DNA from: Oscheius sp. JU75 | Taxonomy: Eukaryota > Nematoda > Chromadorea > Rhabditida > Rhabditidae | NCBI GenBank assembly: GCA_037178855.1 | Contig: JASJZC010000006.1 | Location: forward strand, 1,240,001 to 1,304,000 | Direction of reading: 5' to 3' | DNA length: 64,000 nt | Shown: piece after piece, positions 21,210 to 31,846 of the stretch | Layout: each line of letters begins with the position of its first letter | Position numbering within the stretch: the first letter of the stretch is position 1 | Notes under the pieces: model-generated | Seen by the model: only the letters and a program-made list of their open reading frames with translations | Databases searched by the model: none | What the model was told of the DNA's origin: nothing | Position numbers and translations under genes: made by a program

Positions 21210-23330
21210 GATGGAAGTGAGACAGAGAGATAGACGGATGGAGATGGAGAGACAGAGGGATAGATATATCAGGTCTTTTTCTGGACTGGGTTATGGTAGA
21301 GTCACTAGTTTCCCAAGTTTTTTCTTATTGTGTTTGTATATTACTACATTTTCCAATAATTGTTTGTATGAAGAAATAAAAACTTCTGTCTTTTCTAGGA
21401 AAAAGAGCTACCCATGAAGCCAATCTATTGGTTGTCTTATCAATCCTGATTACATCAACGAAGTAATCTTCACGGGAACTCTTTGTCTATACTGAAGAGG
21501 TGAGACAAGAAAGATTTCCAAGAACTCGAGGACAAGAGACAGTACGGATGGGAACAGTATTGAACTACTGGAATACTGTCAGCTCAAAGATTTTTCACAC
21601 AAAGGCCCATCAGCTCGCGGCTTCCATGAAACACCAAAATTTCCCCCGTCAGTTTCTTTTGGGAATCACCCTCGGTAGGCTCATTTCAATAGTTTTTCTA
21701 ATAAGAACGAGACAGTACGGAAGTGACAGAACAATCCTAGCGGTTCCTACTCTGTCTCTCCGGTACTCTCTAGTCAGTGGCTCTACATTGTAACTATCTG
21801 TTTGTCTGTTTTGAAAAGGTTTAAAATTCTGAATCCTTCTGGAGGACTTCCAAGTCTCCAAGTTTAATGGTTTCCTGACGAATGGAGTTGATAGCTGGTA
21901 GAAGCATAAAGACGAGGATGTAACGGGCCAACCACATAGCGGGAGCAGCGTGGAATAGACTCGGGTTGCTTTCCAAATGGATAGGATTACTCTTGACATA
22001 CTTTGGCAAGTCATTTCTACTATCTAAAACGCGATGGTTTCTTTTCGCGATGGAACTTTGTTTACTTGTTCGTTTGTCCGAGTCCAAGAAACAGAAGCGA
22101 GCCAATTAATGCTATTAAGAAGTTTTGTTGTTTAGAAACAGTTATTGCCTAAATTGGGTGGCAACTCAACTTAGTGCGCTCTGTAGAACTTTGCTTCCGT
22201 CCTATTGAAGCCGACGAGAGCTTTTTATTACTACGGAGCCGATGCAAACTGATAGCAAAAAGATGGCGAAAGCCGTCGGAGACTGCTGGTCATAAGTCTA
22301 TAGAGAGGTTGGGCAGGTGGATCGGACCGATAAGAATGCTGGCGACTTGACTCTTTGTTGATGGTCGGCGGTTTCTAATGCAGGGGGATGACTGATTCAC
22401 CTTCTTAGGTAGGAATTCATTCGAACCGGAACCGGGCAGAAAAAGGTTTAGATTTCCAACCTTCTGACGGGCGAGTACAAACCACCTGTATAGTGAGGAG
22501 AAGCATTTCATAGAGCACTTTCTATAGAAAGAGAGGGGAAACAGAACATTGTATGTTTTCTCAGCGCACAATTCAAAGATTTCAACGTACAAAGTAATCG
22601 TAGCACAATGGGAATCAGTACAAGTCTGCTCTAAGTTTGTCCATTCATCTCTTTCCAATATCCACTGGCATAGCCTTGTATAACGGGCTCGAGCGGACGG
22701 TGATGGGAGCGATGTTCTGAAAATCGACCGTTTTTTTCCAACCATACTCTGTCAGCTCCTGTGGCACTATGGACAGGCAGTCCAAAAACAGAATATTTCA
22801 GCTTTGAGCACTTGTACAGCTCTAGCCAAACCTAACTGACCAAAACGAGCTATGTAATCTTAAAGAGATTACTCTGGACTATACGTAGGCAGCTCAAGCC
22901 GAGAGTTTCGTCATTTTTAAAATTTTTGTCTGAATCAGTGCATGCTGTCTTACTTCGAAACCGTGGAGAAATACCTATAAACGTGATCAGATATACTCAG
23001 AGCTATTGACATGTATTTTCGAAAAACAGGCCCCCAAAGTTGGCCAAGTCCGGTGCACTTTGACTCATCGGGGTATCCTGCGTAGGAAAAGAAATTGTCA
23101 TGACTATACAGTGTTTTGAACTTATCGAACGTATAAAGTGTTTTCAAAAGACTTGCAGAAAAAAGGGCCCTAGCCTAACATAAAGTCAGGCGAGAGCATT
23201 ATTTCCTTGCAAAAAGCAGTATTTTCCCTAGATCACCCCCTGGAAGCTACTTCGGTATACTCGTTTTACAACGATCATGGTCTGAAGGCTGGTACGACCA
23301 CTTGAGCCCGAAAGCTGACTTGGAGGCGCC
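21210..23330. other. Mostly unassigned region
   Basis: A minus-strand frame at 22105-21821 ends with a hydrophobic segment (AMWLARYILVFMLLP) and may be the last exon of a membrane protein. A 151-codon minus frame at 22745-22290 has no known signature. The dispersed repeat occurs at about 22060-22225. No complete gene can be supported. Confidence 0.3.
22060..22225 (+). repeat. Dispersed repeat, copy 2
   Basis: It carries GTTTGTCCGAGTCCAAGAAA at its start, AGAAGTTTTGTTGTTTAGAA, then GGTGGCAACTCAACTT, and it matches 255-425 and 30680-30830. Confidence 0.65.
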
Positions 23331-23387
23331 GCGTTATATATAGGATATATATAGGGATTGACCGGCGCGAGAGGATAAGGAGATGAC

Positions 23388-23400
23388 ACGGGGGGGGGGG
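23388..23400. repeat. Poly-G tract (about 12-13 bases)
   Basis: An uninterrupted run of G lies just after GATGACAC. A short distance upstream sits TATATATAGGATATATATAG, which looks TATA-like. No transcript could be tied to it. Confidence 0.7.
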
Positions 23401-23479
23401 GTCCCAGCTGTACCCGAGAGCATACGGGTGCTAGTACGGGAGACCTGAACTGGTCCAGGAAAAAACTTTCTTATACAAT

Positions 23480-23526
23480 GTTCTGCAAAGTTTTAGATTT
23501 CGATGCGAACTACAACTTTGCAGAAC
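23480..23526. repeat. Conserved hairpin, copy 2
   Basis: GTTCTGCAAAGTTTTAG pairs with CTACAACTTTGCAGAAC; it matches the stems at 7007-7053 and 47571-47620. The dispersed repeat follows at 23630-23712. Confidence 0.7.
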
Positions 23527-23629
23527 ATGGTCAGTCCGAAAAATGGTGTTTTGGTAAAAAACTGAGTCGGAATGTATGCTTTTGCACTGTCTCTCTGCCT
23601 CTCTCAAACCCAAATGAGACAGGGAAGAT

Positions 23630-23712
23630 AAATTTGGTGGCAAGTCAACTTTGGGTACGTTCTAGAACTTTGAATTTGTCTCAGTGAAGTCACTGAGAGT
23701 CTTTTATTACTG
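23630..23712 (+). repeat. Dispersed repeat, copy 3 (partial)
   Basis: It contains TTGGTGGCAAGTCAACTTTG, TTCTAGAACTTTG and CAGTGAAGTCACTGAGAGTC, as in 255-425. Confidence 0.65.
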
Positions 23713-23719
23713 ATAACTG

Positions 23720-24000
23720 ATGAGTCCACAATCTACAAGGTACAGACGGCAATCTACCCTTCTCCCTAGTCGTCATTGATTACAAAAAGGCATTCGACAC
23801 GATTGAGCATCCAGCCGTTTGGAATTCGCTTTACACACAAGGAGTTCCGGCCAAATTCATTCGCCAAAGTAGAAGGAGTGAGGATCCAATACGAGACCCA
23901 GCCCTTGAAATCTCAAGAAGGATCCGTGCTGCTTGGGGATGTTTCAACATGTTCCACCGACTTCTTACCAGCAAGACCGTTCCATTCGTCACAAGAGAAA
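23720..24000 (+). pseudogene. RTE reverse transcriptase fragment (plus)
   Basis: The plus strand reads VVIDYKKAFDTIEHPAVWNS, then LYTQGVPAKFI, the motif A segment of an RTE reverse transcriptase. It then loses the family pattern and ends at about 24004. It is a short dead fragment in the opposite orientation to its neighbour 23989-24960. Confidence 0.75.
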
Positions 24001-24960
24001 AATGATAACTGCTAGTCGTCTGTTGCACATAACGAATATCTTTTCCATGTTCAATTCTAATCCTACTGTTTTGCTGGCATCGGATTGTTCTTGAAGCATT
24101 TGTTCAGCTGCAGCAGCGGAAGTAGAGACTAATACTATATCATCCGCAAAACGAAGATTTGAGAGCCTGTAGCAGAAACTGTAGCAACTTCGGCAGCTAA
24201 CTTCAATGATTCCTGCAGAGTCTTGTAGATAGTGATATCTTTTGTTGACTGACATCTGTTCCATGGTGTATGAGAAGAGCTGCTTGTACAACTTGCTCTT
24301 CCTGTTGGGCTGCGGTGTGAATTTTCTTTTTCCATTGAACTGGAGCGTACTCATCAACAGCCTATGGTCCGATGTGTATGGAAATGTCGTGACTACTGCT
24401 ACTCTTTATCTTCATGTAGTCCCACTTTTGCATTCATGTCGCCTAGTATGACCTTGTATGATTGAAGACCATTTACCCGTTGTCGATGAGGAGATCTTAG
24501 AGCTCGAATCACGTTGTCTAGGCATTCTTCGTAGTCCTGGTCGACGTATGCGGAAGTAGGTGCATAGAGATAAACAACACGGAGGCAGACTTTCTGATGC
24601 ACGAGGTTAAGGTAGCTCACACGGTCCGATATTGGGTGGAAGGAAATGGATGACAACCATTGCACTAGAAAGCCAGTCTTTCAGTGTAGCAGCAGTTGAT
24701 GTCCAGATTGATGCAATTGAAAGGATTCGTTTCCGTCCCTATTTACTTCTGTCAGATCGCAGACATCGTAGTCGATTTCACTGAAGGCAGCTCCCAGTTC
24801 AGCAAATCAGACTGTAGAACGGAGGGATCGGCAGTTCAGATTTCCCAGTCGGATGTCAGCATAGTTAGGCGATTACGTCGAAGGGTTGCCCAAGGTACGG
24901 ACGACGGTAGTTTACCGCCTTGCCTCTTGTAGAGCTACTGGCGGAGGAAATTAAATTCCA
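23989..24960 (-). mobile_element. RTE element fragment (minus)
   Basis: Minus-strand pieces appear in order. Endonuclease start text with NRLTML, then a stop, and ADPSVLQSDLLNWELPSVKS lies at about 24890-24770. YLYAPTSAYVDQDYEECL and VILGDMNAKVGLHEDKE (endonuclease) occupy 24665-24399. A jump then leads to the RT palm with LRFADDIVLVSTSAAAAEQM at 24357-23989. The fingers and much of the palm are deleted. It is a different subfamily from the 25354-28432 copy, judging by the ADDIVLVS context. Confidence 0.8.
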
Positions 24961-25009
24961 ACAGCACAGAAGCGAGACGCAGCAGGTAAAAAACATTGAG
25001 CATTTAAGA

Positions 25010-25066
25010 TGTCAGAAACACCAGTTCCGATCCAAAGTTGTCAATGTCTTGGAAGACGTCGGCCTG
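25010..25066 (-). pseudogene. PLA2-like exon fragment, inverted
   Basis: The minus strand reads ADVFQDIDNFGSELVF, ending before a GT-like boundary. It matches the DVFQ(V/D)IGNF start of the fragments at 9118 and 13415. It lies upstream of the flanking text (25260-25350) that is shared with the first PLA2-like copy. Confidence 0.35.
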
Positions 25067-25642
25067 TAAGAATAGCTGTGACTGTCTCTGTCTCTCTATC
25101 CTCTGTCTCCCTGTTTCCTTGTATGAAGTTTTCTTCGCTCTCTCTACAGTCGGTCGTCGGTAGCAACAGAATCATCGTCCCATTTCTGTGTTATTGTCCA
25201 ATTCAATTATGTCATGTGTCTTGTCCATGCCCAGTGTAGAATATACAGAGATTCTTATAGGATCTCTTTACCCTCTGTCTTAAATGCTTCATCTCCAATT
25301 TCTCGCCATTGAGAAATTATCAACTCCGCCCAGTCCTTGCTGACCAATATATATTTTTTTTTAATATACGTTTTTTAAGTCTATGTGACTAGCGTAGATC
25401 TCAAGATTTTCCATTCTTCGGCATCTCGGTGCCACCAGTCCGTACCCGCTAGTTCCCGAATCTCGTCTTCCCATCGTTGACACCTCCCGCCTCTAGATCT
25501 TTTGCCTTCAAGTGGTGTCCATTCGGTAATAGTCCTGGTCCATCTGTTCCCGTTAATCTGTGTTATTTTTTCCGCCCAGGTCATCTTGAGACAGAATATC
25601 CTCTTTCTCCAGTCCACCAACTTTGTTCTTGCTCTTATCCTT

Positions 25643-26524
25643 TCATTCTGCCATCTGCCAAGAGAAGTGATTCGTAGCATTCTTCTTTCCATCCGTCTTT
25701 GGCTTACTTCGATGTATCTCTTGTCCGATTCCTTCAGTGTTTATGTTTCTGCTGCATAGAGAGCTACAGGAGTAACGCATGAATCGAAGAGTAATTTTTT
25801 TCTTCATAGTCAGCTGTCTGCATGTCAGGAGGTTGGAGATCTTGTTGAAGGCACCAAACGCCTGTCCCATTTTTCGTTTGACCTCTTCAGAATCGTCCAG
25901 TGGAATGGAGATCTGTGATCCAAGGAAAACGAAATTATCCACAAAGCTGATATTGGATCCGTTGATGATAATTGGGGTTTTGTTCACGATGTTGGAAAGA
26001 AGTACGGTCTTTTTGGTGTTAATTTCGAGACCTACTGAGTCCAGTGCTCCAGTCAACATATGTAGCATTCTTTCCATTCCTGGTCGGCTTCTAGAGAACA
26101 GCACGATGTCGTCCGCATATCCCAGAATATGGAGATGTTGCCCGTTGATTCTGATCCCTTCGTCTTCCCAGTTGATCCTGTTGATGGCATAGCTCAGAGT
26201 GGCGTTGAAGAGTTTCGGACTGAGTACGTCTCCTTGACGTACTCCTCTTTTCACATCTATTGGGACTCGACTGCCGTTGATCAGAAGGTATGTAGATCCG
26301 AATTGGTATAGACGTTGCAGAAGTTGGATCAGAGAAGAATGAATCCCCATCTCTGTTAGCGCGTTCCACGTAGACTGCCAGCTGATAGTGTCAAACGCTT
26401 TTTTGGAGTCGATGAATCCCAGGCATAGTTTGAGGTTGTGTTCTGAGCTTTTTTCGATGATCTCCTTGACCGAGTGTATGTTGTGTCCAGCGTCGAGTAT
26501 CCTCTGCGAAAGCCTGTTTGCCAA
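25643..26524 (-). pseudogene. RTE reverse transcriptase palm ORF
   Basis: This frame holds motif A (FIDSKKAFDTISW), motif B (GVRQGDVLSPKLFNATLSYA), motif C (LGYADDIVLFSRS) and the primer-grip region (VDNFVFLGSQIS). The fingers lie in the preceding frame 27030-26356 (FRTICLLQSCAKVISRVL, WQTGFRRGYSTLD). A one-base shift near 26370-26520 separates them. The palm is unusually well kept for a dead copy, so this insertion is probably young. Confidence 0.85.
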
Positions 26525-27026
26525 TTATCTGCTTGCTCTTCCAAACACGTTTCCATGCGTCTCATGAGTACTCGGGATATAACTTTGGCACATGATTGAA
26601 GCAGGCATATCGTTCGGAAGTTTGCTGGATCATCTGAGTCGCCCGATTCGTGGAGTAGAGTAACGATTGCTTCCGTGATCCCTCTGGGAACTGCTCCTCC
26701 ATTCACCAAGTGATTTAGTATGTTGCAGATAATTGTTCCTGCCTCTTCCTTAGCATGGAACAGCATGGCAGGCGTGAGTCCGTCTGATCCAGCAGCCCCA
26801 GCTCTTCTTAGTTGACAAATGCCGCTGATTACTTCATCAGGCTCGAATGGCGCAAGATCTTCAAATTCGCGAATATCTGCTGGCCTGACCGGACCTTGTG
26901 CGGAGTATAGATTATCGAAGAAGTTCTTGAACCTGTCCACGGTTGCCTTCTGCGAGTAATCGTTGGTGTTCGATTTGGCTGCCAGCATCCTCTTTCTTGT
27001 TGTTCGTATGGACCAGACTGCATTCC

Positions 27027-28277
27027 TCACGCTCTTTCAACTGTCCTCCTCAGGACTTCCTCTTTCCTCGCTGTCAGGTCGTCTCGTATCATTCTTCTTG
27101 CCTGTTGGGAGAGAGTAGAGTATGAGATCCTTCCGTTTGCCGTGTTGTCGTCTCTAGCCATCCGTCTCGCCGAGAGTATAGCCTTTGTTGCAGCCGAAAC
27201 TTTTGGCGGCAGCGTGTCTATCCTCATTGCATTCCGCGCGGCATTCTTCAACTTCTTCTTCAGCTCCTCGTACTGTCTTTCAACACTTATGACACTGTCC
27301 AGGTTTCTTTCTTCTGCATTTCCAAGTATGAGAAGATTTTCCTTGAACTGGGCAGGTACTAGATGAAGATTGTGCTTCCGATTTTGCTTTCGTTTGGCTT
27401 TCATCGAACTTTTCCTCCAAAACAGCATCCTTATCATTCTGTGATCGGAGTTGTAGTCTACTTTGTTGAGTACTTGGACATCTTTGACGGGAAGAGACCT
27501 TCTGGCAGCAATGAAGTCAATTTGGTTCCGAGTAGAACCATTAGGGCTTCGCCACGTCCAGAGCCTTTCGGGATTCTTTTCGTATATCGTACTCCAAAGT
27601 CGCAGATTATGAGCACGGCATAGTTCGACCACAAGTTTCCCTCTCTCGTTACCCTGATGGATTGTAGCCGTGCCAACGATGTCGTTGTTTGCATCATCTC
27701 TGCTGATCTTGCAGTTGAAGTCGCCCAAGAGTATCGGTGAGAAACCTCTCGGCGATCGGGACAGCAGAAGATCGATAGATGCCAAGAACTCATCATATTC
27801 CTCATCAGTGGACGTTGAAGTTGGGGCATATGCGGCTACCATGTAAAGCTTCAGCGATGGCAGAGAGAGGGAGGCACATCTGGCAGAGTATGGTGTGAGG
27901 ATGACTTCGTTCGAAAAGCATTCTTTGACCAGAAAGCCTACTCCATGTTGCGATAACTGCGCGTGGTCACTCCAGAACAGCACATCTTTGGACTCGAGAT
28001 ACTCTATACTTCCCTTGCCTCGTAGTCGAACTTCATTAAGAGCTAAGACATCCCATTTGACCGTTCGTAAGGCCTTTTGTAGTTCGACCTGCCTGGAAGT
28101 CCCGAGTAGAGAGCGGACGTTGAAGGTGGCACATGCGAATTGAGGCGTCATGGAGATCTTGAGATTAGTGGGCAGAGTACGTCCGGCTTGCCCAAGGCTT
28201 CTTCGGACGGAATTCAAGTTCTTCTGACAGCAGTTATTCCGTGCTTCCTTTTGGCCTTGGTTGAGGAAGAGCGGCAA
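27027..28277 (-). pseudogene. RTE endonuclease domain ORF
   Basis: This 416-codon frame encodes an apurinic-type endonuclease domain (exonuclease-endonuclease-phosphatase fold). It shows N of FNVRS, E of LNEVR, the YAPTST strand, D and N of GDFN, and SDH near the end, so the catalytic set looks complete. A basic linker follows, then a stop within RTVERA. The reverse transcriptase resumes one frame away, so a frameshift separates the two activities in this copy. The protein would nick target DNA to prime reverse transcription. Confidence 0.85.
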
Positions 28278-28959
28278 CAGCAGGAGTATAGCGATAGAGG
28301 TACAGCAGCGGACTTGGTAGCTCGTCTTCTCCTCCTGCTTGGTAGCTTCCTTTTTGTTGCAGCTTTAACTCAACGGAGTAGAGCCAATTAGGGGGCAACG
28401 TCCCGGGAGCGTAGTAATTACTTGAATTGCTGACCAATATATCCAAATTCTATTTTATCTCGCGAGCTCTCTCCTTGCTCGTCTCTTATCAGCCGCCCTC
28501 TAACTCTACTCACAACAACCGCTCTTTTTTTTCGTGTTCCCTAAACTTTGGGTCTTCTTTGGTGCTTCTTTTTTCTAAGGATGCGGCCAAAAATCACTTT
28601 AGATTTTAATTGAGGCGCCAGCCGGCTCAACGGCGCTACTGGTTATCTCTTTTGCATTTTATTACAGCGCCGTTTCTTCAGTTAGAAAAAGAGTGAGCGG
28701 TTGAAAGTAGTTGAAAGTTTTTCAAGGCTAGAGAAGAGGTTGATAAAAGGAAATTTTCTTTCTCTGTTTATGTCGCTGTCTCCCTGTCTCTTTCTTCCTC
28801 TTCCTGTCACCTTGTCTCTTTGGCTTGTTATCTCTCTGCAATTCCTGAGTTTCAGATTGATCAGCCACATCAAAACACTGACTTCTTTTCTAGACGAAGA
28901 AGTGAAGAAGCCGAGAATTCCATGGTATGTATCAGAATTTTCAAAATAAGAAAAGTTTT

Positions 28960-29694
28960 TTATCGTAACATTGCCTGAAAAACGATTTTATTTAGGCCTG
29001 AAGGTCATTCAATTGTGGCACAGGCCGAGTAAAACTTCTCTCCTTTGCATGTTGCTACCCAAAATAGTCGCATTAACATGGCCAAGCTTCTTCTTCAGCA
29101 TGGAGCTAACATCGACAGTGAAGATAACAATCACAACACTCCACTGCACTTTGCTGCTCGTCAGGGAGATAATTTAATGGTGGAAATGCTCATCACAGCA
29201 GGAGCTTCGGTTTCTTCAAAGAATATTAATGGGTGGACTCCTTTACATTATACTGTTAGTAATAGTCAAATTGTGTCAGAACCCTGCTCAAACATCGCGT
29301 GTCGATTGATGCCGAAACACTGCTCGGATATACTCCTCTTGCTTGCAATAAAGACATGTTCGAAGTAGTCAAACTGCTGCTTCAATACAAGGCTCCGATC
29401 GAAGTCACCGACAAAGAAGGATGGTCCTCTCTACAATTAGCTTGCTTCAAAGGTGCGATAAACTGCGTCACATATCTTCTTGAACATAGTGCTAATCCGA
29501 ACACGACAGCCGGTAATGGTTCAACTGCACTACATATCGCTACGTATTTTAACCACGTCGATGTTGTCGAAATCCTCATCCAATATGGAGCCAATGTAGA
29601 CACCCGCAGTACCGATCTTCAGTCAGCACTGCACATTACCAGTTTTAAAGGAAACGTTGGCATTGTTACTCTTCTCATACAGGCCGGCGCTTAA
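28960..29694 (+). pseudogene. Ankyrin-repeat pseudogene of the kinase-ankyrin family
   Basis: An exon after TTTTATTTAG begins with a kinase C-lobe-like trace, then ankyrin repeats: SPLHVATQNSRINMAKLLLQ, HGANIDSEDNN, TPLHFAARQGDN. A one-base frameshift near 29275 moves the reading to YTPLACNKDMFEVVKLLLQY, then GWSSLQLACFKGAINCVTYL and more repeats up to a stop at 29692. The last repeats are very close to those of 60746-61393 (EVTDK-GWS, INCVTYLLE, NPNTT). Its 3' flank (CATCCAACAACAGTTGAA, AGCTTCAAATAAAA) matches 58770-58810. No kinase exons precede it. Confidence 0.8.
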
Positions 29695-29933
29695 TAGCGG
29701 CGATTATAGAGAAATATGGAGCCCGTTAGACAAACAAACATCCAACAACAGTTGAATTCAGCTTCAAATAAAAATCATAATAATATTTTTATCGTTTTAT
29801 CCATGTTTTTCTAGTTTCGATTCTATTCAGTCTCTCTGTTTCTTTAAACAAAACATCTACAAACCCTGTATCAGATGAAACCTCCCATCTTACTGCTCTC
29901 CTCAAATCGGTGGCGAGTTTTCTCCCAAATTGG

Positions 29934-30242
29934 TTATGGAAAAAAGGCCGACTTCTGCCTGTAAACGAAGCGTCCAAAGTTATTGACGGCGAAGCTGAAG
30001 GTCTCCTGTACCTGGCAGTTGCCCTCCTCGTCGGCAATCATGCTCCTCAGCTGAAGACAGAAGGCCTCATCGCAGCTACTCCTCGTCTCGTTGGCCCTGT
30101 CGTAGCAGCCATCGTGCTCCAGGCCAGATTGACCGTCTAGACTCACTGTATTCGTAGAAAGGAAACCAAAGATCCACGTCAGTGTTCCCTCCGAGCTGCA
30201 GTGCACGCTCGAATGCAAGAGAACTAAATATGCTGTAACCAT
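29934..30242 (-). CDS. Secreted PLA2-like protein (small, single exon seen)
   Basis: From ATG at 30242 the frame runs 102 codons to TAA at 29934-29936. The first 15 or so residues (MVTAYLVLLHSSVHC) could be a short signal peptide. The core LEHDGCYDRANETRSSCDEA, then FCLQL, lines up with the HDRCYETCGxSKxDCDEEFQYC helix of group XII phospholipase A2. His and Asp of the catalytic HD dyad are present and the Cys spacing is similar. The calcium loop with CC before the HD is not seen, so activity is doubtful or an upstream exon is missing. The related fragments at 9.1 and 13.4 kb have lost the HD pair. PLA2s hydrolyse the sn-2 ester of phospholipids. Confidence 0.45.
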   Translation of the reverse strand: MVTAYLVLLHSSVHCSSEGTLTWIFGFLSTNTVSLDGQSGLEHDGCYDRANETRSSCDEAFCLQLRSMIADEEGNCQVQETFSFAVNNFGRFVYRQKSAFFP

Positions 30243-30279
30243 TGTCGCATTTCTGTATCTAGTATAAAATTTCCTCGCG

Positions 30280-30281
30280 TC

Positions 30282-30312
<31 letters not shown>

Positions 30313-30313
30313 G
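30280..30313 (+). repeat. (GTCT)n microsatellite
   Basis: About eight uninterrupted GTCT units, immediately upstream (on the minus strand) of the PLA2-like frame. Confidence 0.9.
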
Positions 30314-30321
30314 AAGCCCTA

Positions 30322-30445
30322 ATTGACAATTAGTGTGCACTATTTTGTGCGCACACTAATTGTTTGCAAGTCAAGCCAAATCGAGTCAGTTTGGGAGATA
30401 GCTTCGTTGGGATACGTTGTTTCCGTCACACTACCTCGATTGGAG
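30322..30445 (+). repeat. SINE-like repeat tail with palindrome
   Basis: AATTAGTGTGCAC and GTGCGCACACTAATT form a near-palindrome at 30329-30362. They are followed by GTCAGTTTGGGAGATAGCTTC, shared with the minus-strand reading of 63640-63710. Confidence 0.55.
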
Positions 30446-30639
30446 GGAATGCGGACAGGTTGTAGTGAGAGGAAAGGGTCACGACAGTTGGACAGAAGGA
30501 TGTAGAAATCGAGCAGTTTTGGAAGGATCATTACTGGCATTGAGCCCCAAAGGGCGATAGCATTACTTGTTAACAATAAATCTCTTGCTCTAACACGTCT
30601 TTGAACAAGTGTCTCATGAAGCATACATTAAAAAATCGA

Positions 30640-30832
30640 ACATAAATGCATTGATACATAGGACATAGGCAATTATGCTGCCCAGAAGTTTTGTTGTTCA
30701 GAAATAGTTATTGTCTAAATGTTCAGGAGCAGCTATTGCCTAATTATTAAGGAGAGAAGCCAACTTTGGGTGCGCACTAGAACTTTGCTTTTTCCCCCAG
30801 TGAAATCACTGGGAGCCTTTTGTTAAGGAGAA
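30640..30832 (+). repeat. Dispersed repeat, copy 4
   Basis: It contains AGAAGTTTTGTTGTTCAGAA twice in part, then CACTAGAACTTTGC, CAGTGAAATCACTGGGAGCC and TTTTGTTAAGG, as in 255-425. It ends just before the Arf-like pseudogene. Confidence 0.65.
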
Positions 30833-30899
30833 TGTCTTAATCAATCTTACTCTCTCACTGTGTCTATGTTTCTGTTCATTTGTTTTTCTATCTCTCTTA

Positions 30900-31612
30900 G
30901 ACTGTCAATTACCGCTTTGTTTCATTCAATGTCTGGGATTTGAGTGGTCAGAAAAAGATCAGGGTCCTTTGGCACTACTACTGCTTCAATTGTCAGGTAT
31001 CTTTAGCCATTTTCGTTAATTTTGCGGTTCCAGGCTATAATTTTTGTCGTGGATTCAACAGACTACTTTCGATTCGATGAAGTGAAGGAAGAGCTTCAGA
31101 CAATGCTTAAGGGGGAAAGTCTGAAGGGTTTGTATCTGTTGTGTCTTTGGGGGACACAAACTGAATATTCTAGAAAGAAAGAGCGTGGGTTCTATATATT
31201 TATTCAGGCAAGGATATTAGAAAGAACGGGGAAAAAAAGGAGACAAGAGAAACAAGAACAATTCCCCAAAAATAGGGAAGCGAACGAGGGTCCGCGCGAG
31301 ATACGGTAGTACTCGTGGCGGGGCCCACTCGTTAGCGCGCATTCAAACTGAGCCAGACTCAACAGTATCCTTATAAGCTGTGCCTATCTCTGTCACTGTC
31401 ACTTTCCAGAAGCCAAACTGCTAGTCCTGAACAAATCCGTCTTTCCCATGAGTAAGCCGTCTTCCATCGTGGCCTCGGAACTTGGAATCTGTTCCATTAC
31501 CAACAGGGAATGGGCAATTCAGAGCTGCTGTGTCGGGAGAGGGATTGATACAGGGACTGGCGAAATTTTTCGTTAACTGGCAGGAAGAAAATACTGGGGG
31601 AGATCTGTTGAA
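30900..31612 (+). pseudogene. Arf-like GTPase pseudogene
   Basis: This copies exons 2-4 of the gene at 5937-6709; the P-loop exon is absent. Exon 2 reads [17 protein letters not shown], changing the switch-2 Gly-Gly to Ser-Gly. Exon 3 ([20 protein letters not shown]) has a normal CCAG acceptor. The third intron has grown to about 280 bases with unrelated sequence (31130-31400). Exon 4 lost one codon in NKSD, giving NKSV, and a later 5-base deletion shifts the frame. It cannot bind GTP. The duplication continues to about 31840, where mariner copy 1 begins. Confidence 0.85.
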
Positions 31613-31846
31613 ATGAAGTGTTTTTTTGTATTTTTGAAATGACTAAGTGAAGCTGCAATAGCGAATGTCCAATGGTTTGGCAGATCTCCCCCAGCAATCA
31701 CATAGAACATGTTCCAACTTGTTTTCGTTATAGGTTGCAATGTTGGACCACATATTCATTTTATTGTGTTCAAAGAGCGAGAAGTAAGGCAAACGAGTCT
31801 CTTTCAGTCTAGAGGACCTGGTGAAACATAAAAAGTGAAGAAAATA

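Larger units (their letters stand above)
25354..28432 (-). mobile_element. Near full-length RTE-type retrotransposon with target-site duplication
   Basis: About 3.1 kb lies between two copies of TTGCTGACCAATATAT (ending near 25353 and beginning near 28430), a convincing target-site duplication. The endonuclease frame 28277-27027 shows FNVRSLLGTS, LNEVRLRGKG, AAYAPTST, LLGDFNCKIS, QIDFIAARR and SDHRMI. The RT covers 27030-25643, with GSDGLTPAML, SKKAFDTISW, GVRQGDVLSPKLFNA and GYADDIVLFSRS, all catalytic Asp residues kept. The C-terminal domain is 25692-25381, with ERRMLRITSLGRWQN. Three frame breaks (about 27030, 26500-26370 and 25690) inactivate it. The A/T-rich 3' end is at the low-coordinate side. 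Confidence 0.92.

Noticed and set aside
30280-30345. CRISPR-like spacing of GTCT units
   Set aside because: Uniform tetranucleotide microsatellite without spacers in a eukaryotic context.
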